Positions 49,101 through 57,300 of a stretch of 64,000 bases of DNA are shown in pieces. How positions within the stretch are numbered: the stretch's first letter is position 1; each line of letters begins with the position of its first letter. Origin of the DNA: Undaria pinnatifida. Taxonomy: Eukaryota; Sar; Phaeophyceae; Laminariales; Alariaceae. The notes beneath the pieces were generated by a model, which did not search any database, was not told the origin of the DNA, and saw only the letters and a program-made list of their open reading frames with translations. Location of the stretch: positions 4,891,465 to 4,955,464 of the forward strand of contig JABAKD010000027.1 in assembly GCA_012845835.1 (NCBI GenBank). The letters are read 5' to 3'. A program made the position numbers and the translations under genes.

Positions 49101-52100
49101 ACGCTGCAATTACCGACGGTGAAAGCATTCCTGCCTTTCTCTCCAGCTTCAGCAATCGCATCACCCGAATCGTGTGCCCGATGCCCTTGTCAAGGAACCT
49201 CAAATAATTTGCCAACCGCCAGGTACACATGTCCGCCGTACCCGTATATCGGAATCGTGTCACTCACAGGCGCCAAAGCTTCCAGGGTCCAACCGCCTGA
49301 GCGCCCCGTAAAGCCGTCCCCAACGCCCTGTCTGATCACCAGCTCGTCCACTACAGCGCCCCCCCCTGCCAAGAGCAACACCGAGTGCAGGCACAGACGA
49401 TCTCTGTTGGTTACTGAGCCATGCATTGGGTCTGACAGCGAAATTCGAACCCGTGGTAGATCGTACCTTGCCGAGATGGCGACCCCCAATCCCACACGCA
49501 GAACCAGACCCTGCTAATGTACTCGCTCTAAGGCGTTTCATGACGTGATCGACACTACGCGCCGACAAGTGTGGCTCGCGGTGTGATCGCTGGCAGCAAC
49601 TTTTCTGCTTCGGAAGCAAAGCCACAAAACTACGTCACGGAAGCAATACCGTTGCCATGAAGGAATCATCCTGAGCGATCACGAAGTGTGACGAAAATCC
49701 CCACGGTAGAAAAAGTCCCGAATCGCAAGTCACCTCGGTACTCCTCTATGGCGGCAGAAGGGACCGCCCGCTGAAGAGCCGTCCTGAGCATCAAGCACGC
49801 CAACGCGTTGGCGACATCTTGGGAGATCGCTGCGACATGTGCACGTGAAGATAAGAGGACGAAAAGGGCGGGAGACGATTTCTGATCCATATGACCACCG
49901 CTGCCGGTCAATAGTTATTTCGTTTTCGCGAAAAGGAACCATACCCGCCAAGGCTAGAGTATTTTGAGCTATGTGCTGGAACTGAGCGACATTCAAGAGG
50001 TGTTTCCCTTCTTGAGCTACTCTAGAGTGTTGGCGTCCTGTTTGCTTTGGTGTGTGCCCTCGAGTAGTAGTGCATCGTCAAAGAGTGTATACCAGGATAA
50101 GCAGAGGAAATACGTGTCCAATCATGTGAACAGCGCACAGGACAGGGCGAGAAAGCGAATACAAGAGCGGACTACAGAGCACCGCGGGGCTACAGAGCAC
50201 AGCGGAAGCTGGCAATGTAGCTACACTGATGCAAGTGAACAAGCCGCAACGATGAACAGGTAACAGACACGGGATTGAGGATGGGTGGCGGCACGCTGGT
50301 GAGCGAATGGTCTCAGAAAGATCGAAGAAGGCTCTGAGTTAAATCGACACACGACGCGTATGGAAATACGTGGAAGTGTGGTGAGCTAAAGCTTATTTTT
50401 CCCCATCCGCCGAAGGATAAAAAAAACAAAAAATCAAAGAAGGCCAGAGGAGGATAGAGATGCCTTATCTTGTGGAGATGGTCAGCACATTAATTTCTGG
50501 TCTATTGAGACTAGCGATTGAGGAAACCGGGAGAGCGAGCCCCTGTGGGGGATCTCGAAACTACAATTTTGGATATGGAACCCAACTTCAACTTGTACAC
50601 ATGTATTTTCAAACATCCTACATATCTACTACACAAAGTACGTGGTATCTCACTTGGTCGGTATCATGAACGCAAACTGAACAACGAACTTCAATTGATC
50701 TATACTACGTACGCAAACAAGAAAGTGTGCATGAGCGGGGCCTGCCAAGACTCTGTCAAAACGGGAGATCGGCCACGCACCGACGAGTTTCACACAGCTG
50801 GATATGAAAGTTTGACACGGCGTGGTTCATGCACCAACCGAAACGTTTCTTTCCGAGGTATTTTGTCGTAGACAGAGATGGACATTACCGAAAAATCGAC
50901 CCTAAACAATGCAAACGCAACTGAAACTCATCTGAAATATTAAAACCTAATAGCCAGGAAACAACTATTTTGCACGGGCGTCACGAACGCAGTGTTGAAA
51001 TTCCAGAGCAGAAATCGCAAAATTGAGCGGTGCGTCGCCGTATGTACCTTTACCTCATCGCACACTATTTAAGCAAGGATGACTGTGTCGGTCATATCTC
51101 GTGATGCGCGACGAAGTGGGCGATCAAAGTCATGTCAGTCTTCTCCTCGTGTCCTCAGTAACGTCACTACCAAATATCGCCTTGATCGATAACGACGAGG
51201 TTTAGAACTGCCATAGGATTTTACGGTCTAAAGATCGTCTAATTTCTATGTTTATGTGGTGCTGTACTGCTTGAGTATTTACGGATATGTCAGCTAGATC
51301 GATTACAAATCTAAAAGTTCCACCTTTTTTTCGTTTTTGATCCTCCGGCGGATGAGTGAAAATAAAGCTTAAGCTCACCACACTTCCACGTATTTTCATA
51401 CACGTCGTGTGTCGATTTAACTCACTTGCCTTCGCAATCCAGCGCTAGCTGGCGTGTCCTTCGGTTCCCACTAGAGCGATAGCGTGAGCTGTCCCTATCG
51501 GCGGATACCTTGCGTTTTTGGGATATACAATATGGTGCCAGGGTTCTTCCTAGTTTCATGTCCCACCTGACGGTGGTTCACGAGATACAACTCCATGATT
51601 AATACTGCGTTTTTAGGCTGGCCCAGCTCGTGGTTCAACAGGTTGCTGCATGTGCAGATACGTAGCCGACATTAGACTAGGCTATTGCGTCTTCCTGCCC
51701 TTAACCTCTGTTTCGTGCGTATTTCCTGTTCATATCGACCTACACTACTTCCACAATGGCACACGCAACCGTCGTTGACCGACCACAAAGTCCATCTCGA
51801 CCAATACGCAGCGCGATATGCAGTACTGCTACTTTGAAAAATTAGATAAGGGGTAAGGGCGTCGATACACTGCTTCTGTTGTACAGCAGCAGTAGTATGT
51901 TTTTTTCCCAGCCACGATATCTACAAATCCCACTCCGTTAGACCTAGCCACTTACCCATCGACGTGAAAATCACGGACGGCGATGCCAGAACAGCATAGG
52001 CCAGGAACTCCGCCCGACCCGCACGGAGCACGAGGCGGCGTTCCGCCACCTGGGAAAGATCGCCACCATCTTCATACGCTGCCGCCTGAGCCCCTGCGAC

Positions 52101-55100
52101 CACCACACCGTCCCCAATACCTCGGCTCCCCTCCGCGAGTGTGCGCGCCGCGCTCGACAAAAGCAGCGACCGGGCGAGCTGTCCAGATCAGACGGAGCGG
52201 TTTTGAGGGTCGCGTGCGAACATGTCATGCAGTTTCCACGGGTCAATACAGGGCGGTAAACGGACACCTCCAAGTGCGCTTCGAGGAAGCGAATCTGCAC
52301 ATATACTGTTACCGGCCAACTCCTTTTAACTGCGAAACATGTGTTATTGCGGCATCATCCACAAAATGTTTGGCGACGTTCTCGGAAAGTGCGCAGGATG
52401 CGCCTTGACTACCAAGCTTCCACAAAAAATGGCGCCAGGTATATGTGCTGTGTGCCCAAACACTCTTGTAGACGCTTCCTCGATTCTTCACGCCGATGGT
52501 TTTCGCTGCTACGCTACCATTGAATTTGGTACTATAATCGGAGGTCGCGATAGCTTCGGTACGGTGGGATGTCGTTGCAGAGAACCACGAATCACTGCCC
52601 CACGACTAAACCAAGGCAGGAATAACTTGTGGCTGCCAACCAACCAAGCAGGGCAGCCCGATGGTGCAAACGAACAGAGACACGGAGCTAGCCTCTGCCG
52701 CAAAGTAGCGGTCGTGGTTGCTACTTATGTTTTGTGGAGACGCTACAATTACCGACGGTGAATGCACCCCTACCCTTTCTCTCCAGGTTCAGCAATCACA
52801 ACACCCGAATCATTTCTCCCATGCCTTTGTCAAGGCACCTCATATACTTTGCCAAATACAAGGTACTCATGTCTGCGGTAACTGCTAGCGAATCTCATCT
52901 CGGAATCGTGCCACTCACAGGCCCCAGAGCTTCCAGGATCCAACCGCCTAAGCGCCCCGCAAAACCGTCCCCGACGCCTTGTCTGGCCACCAGCGCGTCC
53001 ACGACAACGGCCCTCCCTGCCAAAACAAACCCAATGCAGGCACAGACGATCTCTGTTGGTTGCCGAGCCATGCATTGGGTATAACAGTGCAGATCGAACC
53101 CGTGGTAGGTCATACCTTGTTGAGATGGCGACCCTCAATCCCACGCGCATCACCGGACCCTGTTAACTGTACTCACCGCCAGTTGTTTCATGACGTGATC
53201 GACACTACGCGCGCGCCGACGGGTGTGGCTCGCGGTGTGGTCGCTGGCAGCATTTTTTTTGTTCGCCATGAAAGCCGCAAAACTACATAATGGAAGCAAT
53301 ACCGTTGCTGTGACGAAACTCTCCACGACGCGAAAAAGTCCCTAATCGCAAATCACCTCGGTACACCTCCATGGCGGTAGAAGGGACCGCCGGCTGGAGC
53401 GCCGCCCTGAGCAGCAAACACGCCAACGCGTTCTCGACATCTTGGGAGATCGCTGCGACATGTGCACGTGCAGAAAAACCGATCAATACGTGCGGGAGAC
53501 GATGTTTGACCAATATAACCACCGCTGCTGGTCGTTAGTTATGCAGTTTACGCGAAAAGGAACCATACCCGCCAATGTTTGAGTACTTGAGGCACTAGCC
53601 ACTTACCCAGTGATGTCAGCGTCACGCTTTGGCGGGGAGAGCAAGTGTGTAGCTGGAGCACCAGCCAAATATCATGGCGCCCGATTCGGCAGCCTCCCGC
53701 TTGTGCGTTTTCCCCGTCGCGCATCTGCAGCCGCCCAGCATCACAGGGCACGGCAAGTTCCCGGTCTGACCCTACCACATCCGCAATGTCGGCGAGGGGC
53801 GGTGCCGAGCTGTACGGTGGTGGCGACCAGACGAGCTGCCCGATTACCTCGCGACCCGCAGCACGGGTGTCACCGCGGTCGCCACCGCGCTCGTCACCTC
53901 CACCACCGCCATCACCTTCCCCGCTGACGAAACTTCCGCCTCCACCCCCACCGGCACCTCCACCCCCTCCACCACCGCCATCACTACCATCACCACCACC
54001 ACTGCCTCCCCCACCGCCACCACCGCCACCACCACCCCCAACACCGCGGGTCGACGGAAAACACACCGCGCACGGAGCTTCGGCGGCGGCGAGCTGGCTG
54101 TTAAGCTGAGGGGCATAAAAAGGTTCACATGGGGAAATACACTAGTGGGCAATGATGGCGATCACATAAACCAGTGCCAATATAGATGCTAGGTTGTTTA
54201 TTCTGCTCCAGCACGCGTTCCCTACACCGTCTGTTGGTTGATGTGTACGGCTGCTAGCTCGTGAAACCCAATCTGCGCCACTGTATTTCACGCTGCGTCA
54301 TACGCATCCCTACACACTGATCGAAACCTCGTGGGGTTACAACCCGCTCTGGCCTTCAGTGATGAAATCGGGCAACGTACGCCCAATTCATCGTGCTCCA
54401 CATGACCAAGCAACATAAACATTTCATGAAAATCGAAAACACGCACCGAGGGGGAGGGGAAAGAGAGAACACACGACACCTGGGACCACTGCTTTGTTCA
54501 GGAGTTGGAAAGAAAATGTGAGCCAAATAAAACTTAACGGTACTATTGAGAGCCTGATATATGATGCTACTACCACAACGGTGGCGTTCGTCACGAGCTG
54601 AGGGGACGCTGACCAGCATTCGGTACTATACCAAGGGGGGCTCACCAGCTCCACCATCTGCTCGCAACGGTGGAGTGCGCGTTGAAGGCCCGGCACTTGT
54701 TCTTGCTCGTAAAAGCGCAGCCTCTCCTGCAAATCGCGACCGGTAGCGTGTAATCGCAAAACGTTGGGAAACTACGACTGTTGGAAACATTGGCGGGTGC
54801 GTCAAGGACTTTCAAAACCTCAGGATGTTGTACGTGAGACTTGAAGTGCTCCGCCCCCCGTCCCACCGCATCCGGGAGTGCACCAAGGCGATATTCGGCC
54901 CGGAACATGCGCTGTTTACGACGCGTGCTACGGCAGGGGAGTCATTTCACGGTACGGGTGCGACGGAAGTTTCTGAGCTCCTAACATGAGGAGCTCAATA
55001 TCATCATCACTCGCAACATGACTTCGAGGGCGTTCCCCTTCGCCCAACCCGACCAACATTTCCACGCGCTATTCCGAAAAACTATACCAGATACCTGGTA

Positions 55101-56622
55101 CCAAGTATGCTCGTAAAAGTGTCAGACTAACTGGTAGGTTGTCACTTGAGAAGCCCAACCGGCCAGAAATACCATACGAAGTATGGCCCAAAACGTGCAA
55201 CCCTTACCGTGGAATGCCTCAGGGGCAAATTTACTTTGTCTAAGCGTCCTCACTCGAGGAGCTCTATACCTCACCCAAAAACCGACTTTTGATAAACGTT
55301 GACGGGACAATCTCATGGCCAAAGTATACTTGTATGTACAGTGAAGAGCATAACAAAACTCAAATATAATTCCGACGATATTATATGGGGTATCTCCTCC
55401 GTTCAGAAGCCCCGCCATTGAGAACTACGGAAGTTTGGCCCGAAAGTGCTACCCATATCGCCCTATCCTAGCATGCGATTTACGATGGGGAAACAAGACG
55501 CGCAAATAACACAACATGCTGGACCACCCATACGTAGGCAAGTCGCAGACCAGGTAATGCGTACTACCTAGTTGTCAGTGTGTACTGCCGGCCTAACGTA
55601 GCGAGCAAGTAATGCCGGTCTAAGACTGTAAGAAGGACGCGCGTGTATCGGCGGCAGACGCAGGCTACGGCAGAGGAGGGGTAAGCCTATTGCCACCGCC
55701 GCCGGGTTTATATCACTGGCGCGAAATGCTCTGAATCTCACTCCAGAACGTGAGGGTGAAAAATGATCCATGGCGGTGCATATGGAGAAGCAAAATAATG
55801 CGCTACACCTTACAAGTTGTAAATATATATCCCAGGTATACAGGTATGCAGGCAGGGTAGACACTCGTGCGAATGGCCGTGAGCCGATGAACTGAGGTGC
55901 CTTCAATAAAAGTTACTACTAGTAGTACAATGCTACAGTATTAATAGCACCGTATCCTAGGTCAGCACTACCGGGTCGCCGTCAGTGGTTGATCGACACG
56001 GCATGGCTGGCCCCTTGGGCGACGCTAACTGGTTCGATATCGGTTTGACGACAGGCCCGTGACTCACCACTCTCCTCTGTAGTTCCGGGATAAACCTTTG
56101 CACACGACGCAAGTAAAGGTCACGCTCCTTCAACGCTCGACGAAGGTTGGCCTTGACCCCAACCTTGTGTCGACAGACGTGCAAAGAACAGACGGTTTGA
56201 ACGGTTAGGCCCGACGATGTCAGGCGGTGTGCGTGTGCCCACAGGTAAAATAGCAGGGCTACCTACCTGCAACTGGATGTCGAATAGGCGAAGGCTCAGA
56301 ACGTACACGACGCATCGCCAGCTTCCGATTGCGTGAGATACCTACACGGCAGCACCGCCCAGGTTCTGTAGGATTTGCCTAGATGCGCGCTTAAGATTGA
56401 GCTCCCGCAAGAAACGGCATTCAACACAAGCTGTGTGCCCCCGAATTCGCTTCAAGGCTCCTATGCTGCGATGGCACTGCTGCTAGGGCAATGTTCGCCT
56501 CGAGGCCCGGGCGGCACTGGCCGGGATACTTAGGTACATCATCAAAGGAAACTCACGATCATAGTGCCTCTCACATCCTCCCGGAGCTCACGCAGCCGCT
56601 GCCGGAACTCCCTATGGCCTCC
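30929..56622 (-). CDS. Tandem exon-cassette gene or gene cluster of unknown function
   Basis: A chain of minus-strand exons begins with coiled-coil exons (56557-56622, 56068-56163, ~54.8-54.93, 54646-54771). A CxxCFPS/poly-Gly exon (53607-54105) follows. Then three exons, i (96 bp), g (98 or 68 bp) and b (220-229 bp), recur: i,g at 53.4/53.0; b 52.1; i,g 49.8/49.3; b 48.4; i,g 46.4/45.9; b 45.0; i,g 39.6/39.1; b 38.2; i,g 37.0/36.5 kb. A second poly-Gly exon (31964-32398) and a sixth b (30929-31148) close the chain. All b copies are 1 modulo 3, all i copies 0, all g copies 2. The phases form a closed cycle, so one cassette adds 417 bp (139 codons) in frame. Intron lengths vary freely. I recognise no domain. 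It may be one giant repeat protein, several genes sharing a promoter-proximal part, or a young decaying cluster. No start codon or terminal exon was found. Confidence 0.55.
31964..32398 (-). CDS. Second CxxCFPS/poly-Gly exon
   Basis: 435 bp, 145 codons, phase 0/0 (GCCCAG|CTG ... CCG|GTGAGT). Begins LENCLKVIGTPCTGCFPS, then a Gly/Ser-rich run, then CREVIGQLVWSPPPYS and ends SPALAP. The start matches the exon at 53607-54105, but the end matches exon g, as if an N-terminal exon had been fused to a g-type donor. Confidence 0.6.
32399..34170. other. Flank of the second N-terminal exon copy; no exon fully supported
   Basis: The minus strand near 33.24-33.31 kb resembles the 54.8-kb exon (RPRNLDVLDG versus HPEVLKVLDA). 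Plus-strand open frames at 32834-33298 and 33315-33803 have no recognisable domain. Confidence 0.4.
34180..34903. mobile_element. Possible DNA transposon bounded by 16-bp terminal inverted repeats
   Basis: ATTAAAGAATCCAATT at 34180-34195 and its exact complement at 34888-34903 enclose 692 bp without a recognisable gene. No clear target duplication is visible, so this could be coincidence or an old element. Confidence 0.4.
34904..35960. other. No gene recognised
   Basis: Spacer with short TTAACACT repeats at 34908-34950. No exon supported. Confidence 0.4.
36172..36420. mobile_element. MITE inserted in an array unit
   Basis: 249 bp with imperfect 22-bp terminal inverted repeats (19 of 22 match) beginning ATGCGTGCTGCG. 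It is flanked by the 6-bp duplication CCGATG (36166-36171 and 36421-36426). The other array units keep the empty site TTTGCCCGATGCCC with one CCGATG, which defines the insertion. No coding capacity. Confidence 0.8.
36524..36591 (-). CDS. Cassette exon g, copy 1, ten codons shorter
   Basis: 68 bp, exactly 30 bp less than the others, so the phase is kept (GGCAG|GA ... CCG|GTGAGT). Encodes VTAVGGGMARHPDAAT and ends TTLAP. Confidence 0.5.
36958..37053 (-). CDS. Cassette exon i, copy 1
   Basis: 96 bp, the most divergent copy: IRQDIAEALARVVRRVALE, ending SIKESR. The frame happens to stay open through the donor, which gives a misleading longer open frame to 36737. Confidence 0.55.
38074..38296 (-). 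CDS. Cassette exon b, copy 2
   Basis: 223 bp, GGTCAG|CTC ... ATGG|GTAAGT, open throughout. Begins LARSLFSSSAACILLEGG and ends SPSVVFTSM. Confidence 0.6.
39067..39164 (-). CDS. Cassette exon g, copy 2
   Basis: 98 bp, phase 1 to 0. Encodes VVDALVVGPGVGGGSAE and ends TPEALAP. Confidence 0.6.
39535..39630 (-). CDS. Cassette exon i, copy 2
   Basis: 96 bp. Encodes IPQGVAESLARVALRKALQ, ending AAIEYSR. Confidence 0.6.
40905..42045. repeat. ~565-bp tandem duplication
   Basis: CCTCGAGGGTGGTATGATAC occurs at 40918 and 41479. The copies end with ATAATACGATACCCAAG-GAG or -CAAG TTGAACCGAT at 41430-41470 and 42014-42045. Open frames on the minus strand shift between copies. Confidence 0.75.
42340..43330 (-). 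repeat. ~200-bp tandem repeat family, locus 2 (inverted relative to 2.3 kb)
   Basis: Five copies of TTCCACACCGTGCGG..GTGTCGACCCGGGAG..TCGGTTTTCGTCCCCGG begin near 42413, 42639, 42796, 42998 and 43177. Their complement is the repeat at 2340-3060. Confidence 0.75.
44913..45135 (-). CDS. Cassette exon b, copy 3
   Basis: 223 bp, GGGCAG|CTC ... ATGG|GTAAGT, open throughout. Begins LARSLLSSSAARTLADG and ends SPSVVFTSM. The following intron is 5.3 kb because of the insertion at 40.4-44.0 kb. Confidence 0.6.
45908..46005 (-). CDS. Cassette exon g, copy 3
   Basis: 98 bp, acceptor TTTTGCTCTTGGCAG|GG with a good pyrimidine tract, donor CCT|GTGAGT. Encodes AAVVDELVIRQGVGDGFAG and ends TLEALTP. Confidence 0.6.
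46371..46466 (-). CDS. Cassette exon i, copy 3
   Basis: 96 bp, GTCCCAG|CG ... CGAG|GTGACT. Encodes IPQDVAKALACLMLRTALQ, ending TIEEYR. Confidence 0.6.
48292..48511 (-). CDS. Cassette exon b, copy 4
   Basis: 220 bp, exactly one codon shorter than most copies, open throughout though it contains no ATG near its start. Begins LARSLLSSSALSIIAEVG and ends SPSVFFTSM. Confidence 0.6.
49268..49365 (-). CDS. Cassette exon g, copy 4
   Basis: 98 bp, phase 1 to 0. Encodes VVDELVIRQGVGDGFTG and ends TLEALAP before GTGAGT. Confidence 0.6.
49734..49829 (-). CDS. Cassette exon i, copy 4
   Basis: 96 bp, same boundaries as the other copies. Encodes DVANALACLMLRTALQRAV, ending AAIEEYR. Confidence 0.6.
50333..50432 (+). 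mobile_element. SINE-like retroposon, 5'-truncated copy
   Basis: About 100 bp ending in an A-rich tail (GGATAAAAAAAACAAAAA), flanked by the near-perfect 12-bp duplication ATCGAAGAAGGC / ATCAAAGAAGGC. The neighbouring unit (46.94 kb) has one such site and no insert. A longer inverted copy lies at ~51338-51510. Confidence 0.65.
51338..51510 (-). mobile_element. SINE-like retroposon, longer copy, opposite orientation
   Basis: Complementary to 50335-50430 over about 95 bp and extended by ~75 bp on its 5' side. The A-rich tail reads on the minus strand (GGATCAAAAACGAAAAAAA). A 5-bp ACCTT may be duplicated at its ends. No clear pol III boxes seen. Confidence 0.55.
51956..52178 (-). CDS. Cassette exon b, copy 5
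   Basis: 223 bp, GGACAG|CTC ... ATGG|GTAAGT, phase 0 to 1, open throughout. Begins LARSLLLSSAARTLAE and ends SPSVIFTSM. Confidence 0.6.
52919..53016 (-). CDS. Cassette exon g, copy 5
   Basis: 98 bp, GGCAG|GG ... CCT|GTGAGT, phase 1 to 0. Encodes VVDALVARQGVGDGFAG, ends ILEALGP. Confidence 0.6.
53357..53452 (-). CDS. Cassette exon i, copy 5
   Basis: 96 bp, GTCGCAG|CG ... CGAG|GTGATT, phase 1/1. Encodes ISQDVENALACLLLRAALQ, then AVPSTAMEVYR. Only 154 bp below the exon at 53607. Confidence 0.6.
53607..54105 (-). CDS. Array gene, CxxCFPS/poly-Gly exon running into exon b
   Basis: 499 bp, phase 0 to 1 (CCCCTCAG|CTT ... ACTGG|GTAAGT). Begins LNSQLAAAEAPCAVCFPS, passes ~60 residues of Gly with Ser, Val and Asp, then REVIGQLVWSPPPYS and ends LTSLG. 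The part after IGQ (53607-53835, 229 bp) is the sixth member of the exon b family, here read straight through. The exon at 31964-32398 shares acceptor, CFPS motif, poly-Gly and the IGQLVWSPPPYS text. Confidence 0.65.
54646..54771 (-). CDS. Array gene, coiled-coil exon
   Basis: 126 bp, 42 codons, phase 0/0 (GTCGTAG|TTT ... GAGCTG|GTGAGC). Encodes LRLHATGRDLQERLRFYEQE, then VPGLQRALHRCEQMVEL. The next exon also starts in phase 0. Confidence 0.6.
54811..54927 (-). CDS. Array gene, exon with uncertain 3' end
   Basis: The acceptor is GCCGTAG|C at 54927. Encodes RRKQRMFRAEYRLGALPDAV, then GRGAEHFK, HPEVLKVLDAPAN. GTACAA, GTTTTG and GTCCTT are all possible phase-0 donors, so the lower bound is a guess. 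A related segment (ELDIKRPRNLDVLDG) occurs on the minus strand near 33.24-33.31 kb, upstream of the second poly-Gly exon. Confidence 0.45.
55190..55450. repeat. Dispersed segment related to 18.05 kb
   Basis: GGAGCTCTATACC-TCACCCAAAA near 55257 matches 18059. The minus-strand reading FWVRYRAPxVR is shared by both copies, but neither has an exon-like context. Confidence 0.45.
56068..56163 (-). CDS. Array gene, coiled-coil exon
   Basis: 96 bp, 32 codons, phase 0/0 (ACACAAG|GTT ... GTG|GTGAGT). Encodes KANLRRALKERDLYLRRVQ, then FIPELQRRV. Heptad-like Leu spacing; no domain recognised. Confidence 0.6.
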
Positions 56623-57300
56623 CTGTCGTTGCAAGAGTTAGATCATAGAGACGCGTGAAAACACGACCGGTGCACTTGGATCATTCTAAGTCTTGGGTTC
56701 TTTCACGCGAATCTTACATTTCCCCATTTCAAGCTCCCATCACACGCTTGCATCAAAAGGCAGTATTCAATCCGGAAAAAAAACGACTAGACGGACGGTA
56801 CGCAAGTAGTTCGCATCATGATCATAAACATCGCACCATGATGCGCGTTGAATATCGGAAGTCAGCAAGAAACGACGTCCAAGCTGTGCGCACCCAAACA
56901 CGGTTGAAGGCGCGCTCCCGCCTTCGCCGATGCGATGTCTCGATTTTCCACGCCAACGCTTTTCGCTTTCGTTTTCGTTTTTACGTTATAATATAAGTTT
57001 TGAGGTTTTGTAGTGGCCTTCTAATTATGTTTTTTTGTCGTATTTCTTTTGGCTTGACACTACGCGCTGCACGTTATCGGATGGCAAGCGTAATGAAAGA
57101 GTCGGTAGCTGGAGTCAGAAATCGTGGGGAGCTTGGGCACGATGGGATGGTAGCATATATATATATACAATCAGGAATCTCCACAGCAGGGCTGGAACAG
57201 GAAAGGGATGCCTTATGATTGACGACTGACCAAGAAGAGGCAGCACGATCGTGCAAGCGAAATGGACACACAGAGCTGGCCTCCGCTGGAGCAGCGGTTG
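56370..57300. repeat. Decayed fragments of the array unit
   Basis: Pieces resembling intron text of the units (GCTCCCGCAAGAAACGGCA near 56402, GATCGTGCAAGCGAAATGGA near 57248) lie outside the array in the same order. The exon at 56557-56622 lies among them. Confidence 0.45.
56557..56622 (-). CDS. Array gene, 5'-most exon seen
   Basis: 66 bp, 22 codons, phase 0/0 (AACGACAG|GGA ... ATC|GTGAGT). Encodes GGHREFRQRLRELREDVRG, a charged helix. The strong consensus donor supports it. Confidence 0.6.

Larger units (their letters stand above)
37829..53600. repeat. Tandem array of ~3.4-3.7 kb genomic units
   Basis: Units begin near 37829, 44659, 48037 and 51696 with (C)CTTGAACxTCTGTTxCATGCG. Spacings are 6.83 kb (containing a 3.6-kb insertion), 3.38 kb and 3.66 kb (containing two SINE-like insertions); the last unit is cut at ~53.6 kb. 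Each unit carries one b, g and i exon on the minus strand. A more divergent partial unit occupies about 36.0-37.8 kb and another 30.9-32.0 kb. Degenerate pieces reappear at 56.37-57.30 kb. Confidence 0.85.

Noticed and set aside
48747-49517. 256-codon plus-strand open frame, with shorter relatives in the sister units
   Set aside because: It runs antisense to exon g and through introns; its length differs between units because of frameshifts, whereas the minus-strand exons keep frame and splice sites.
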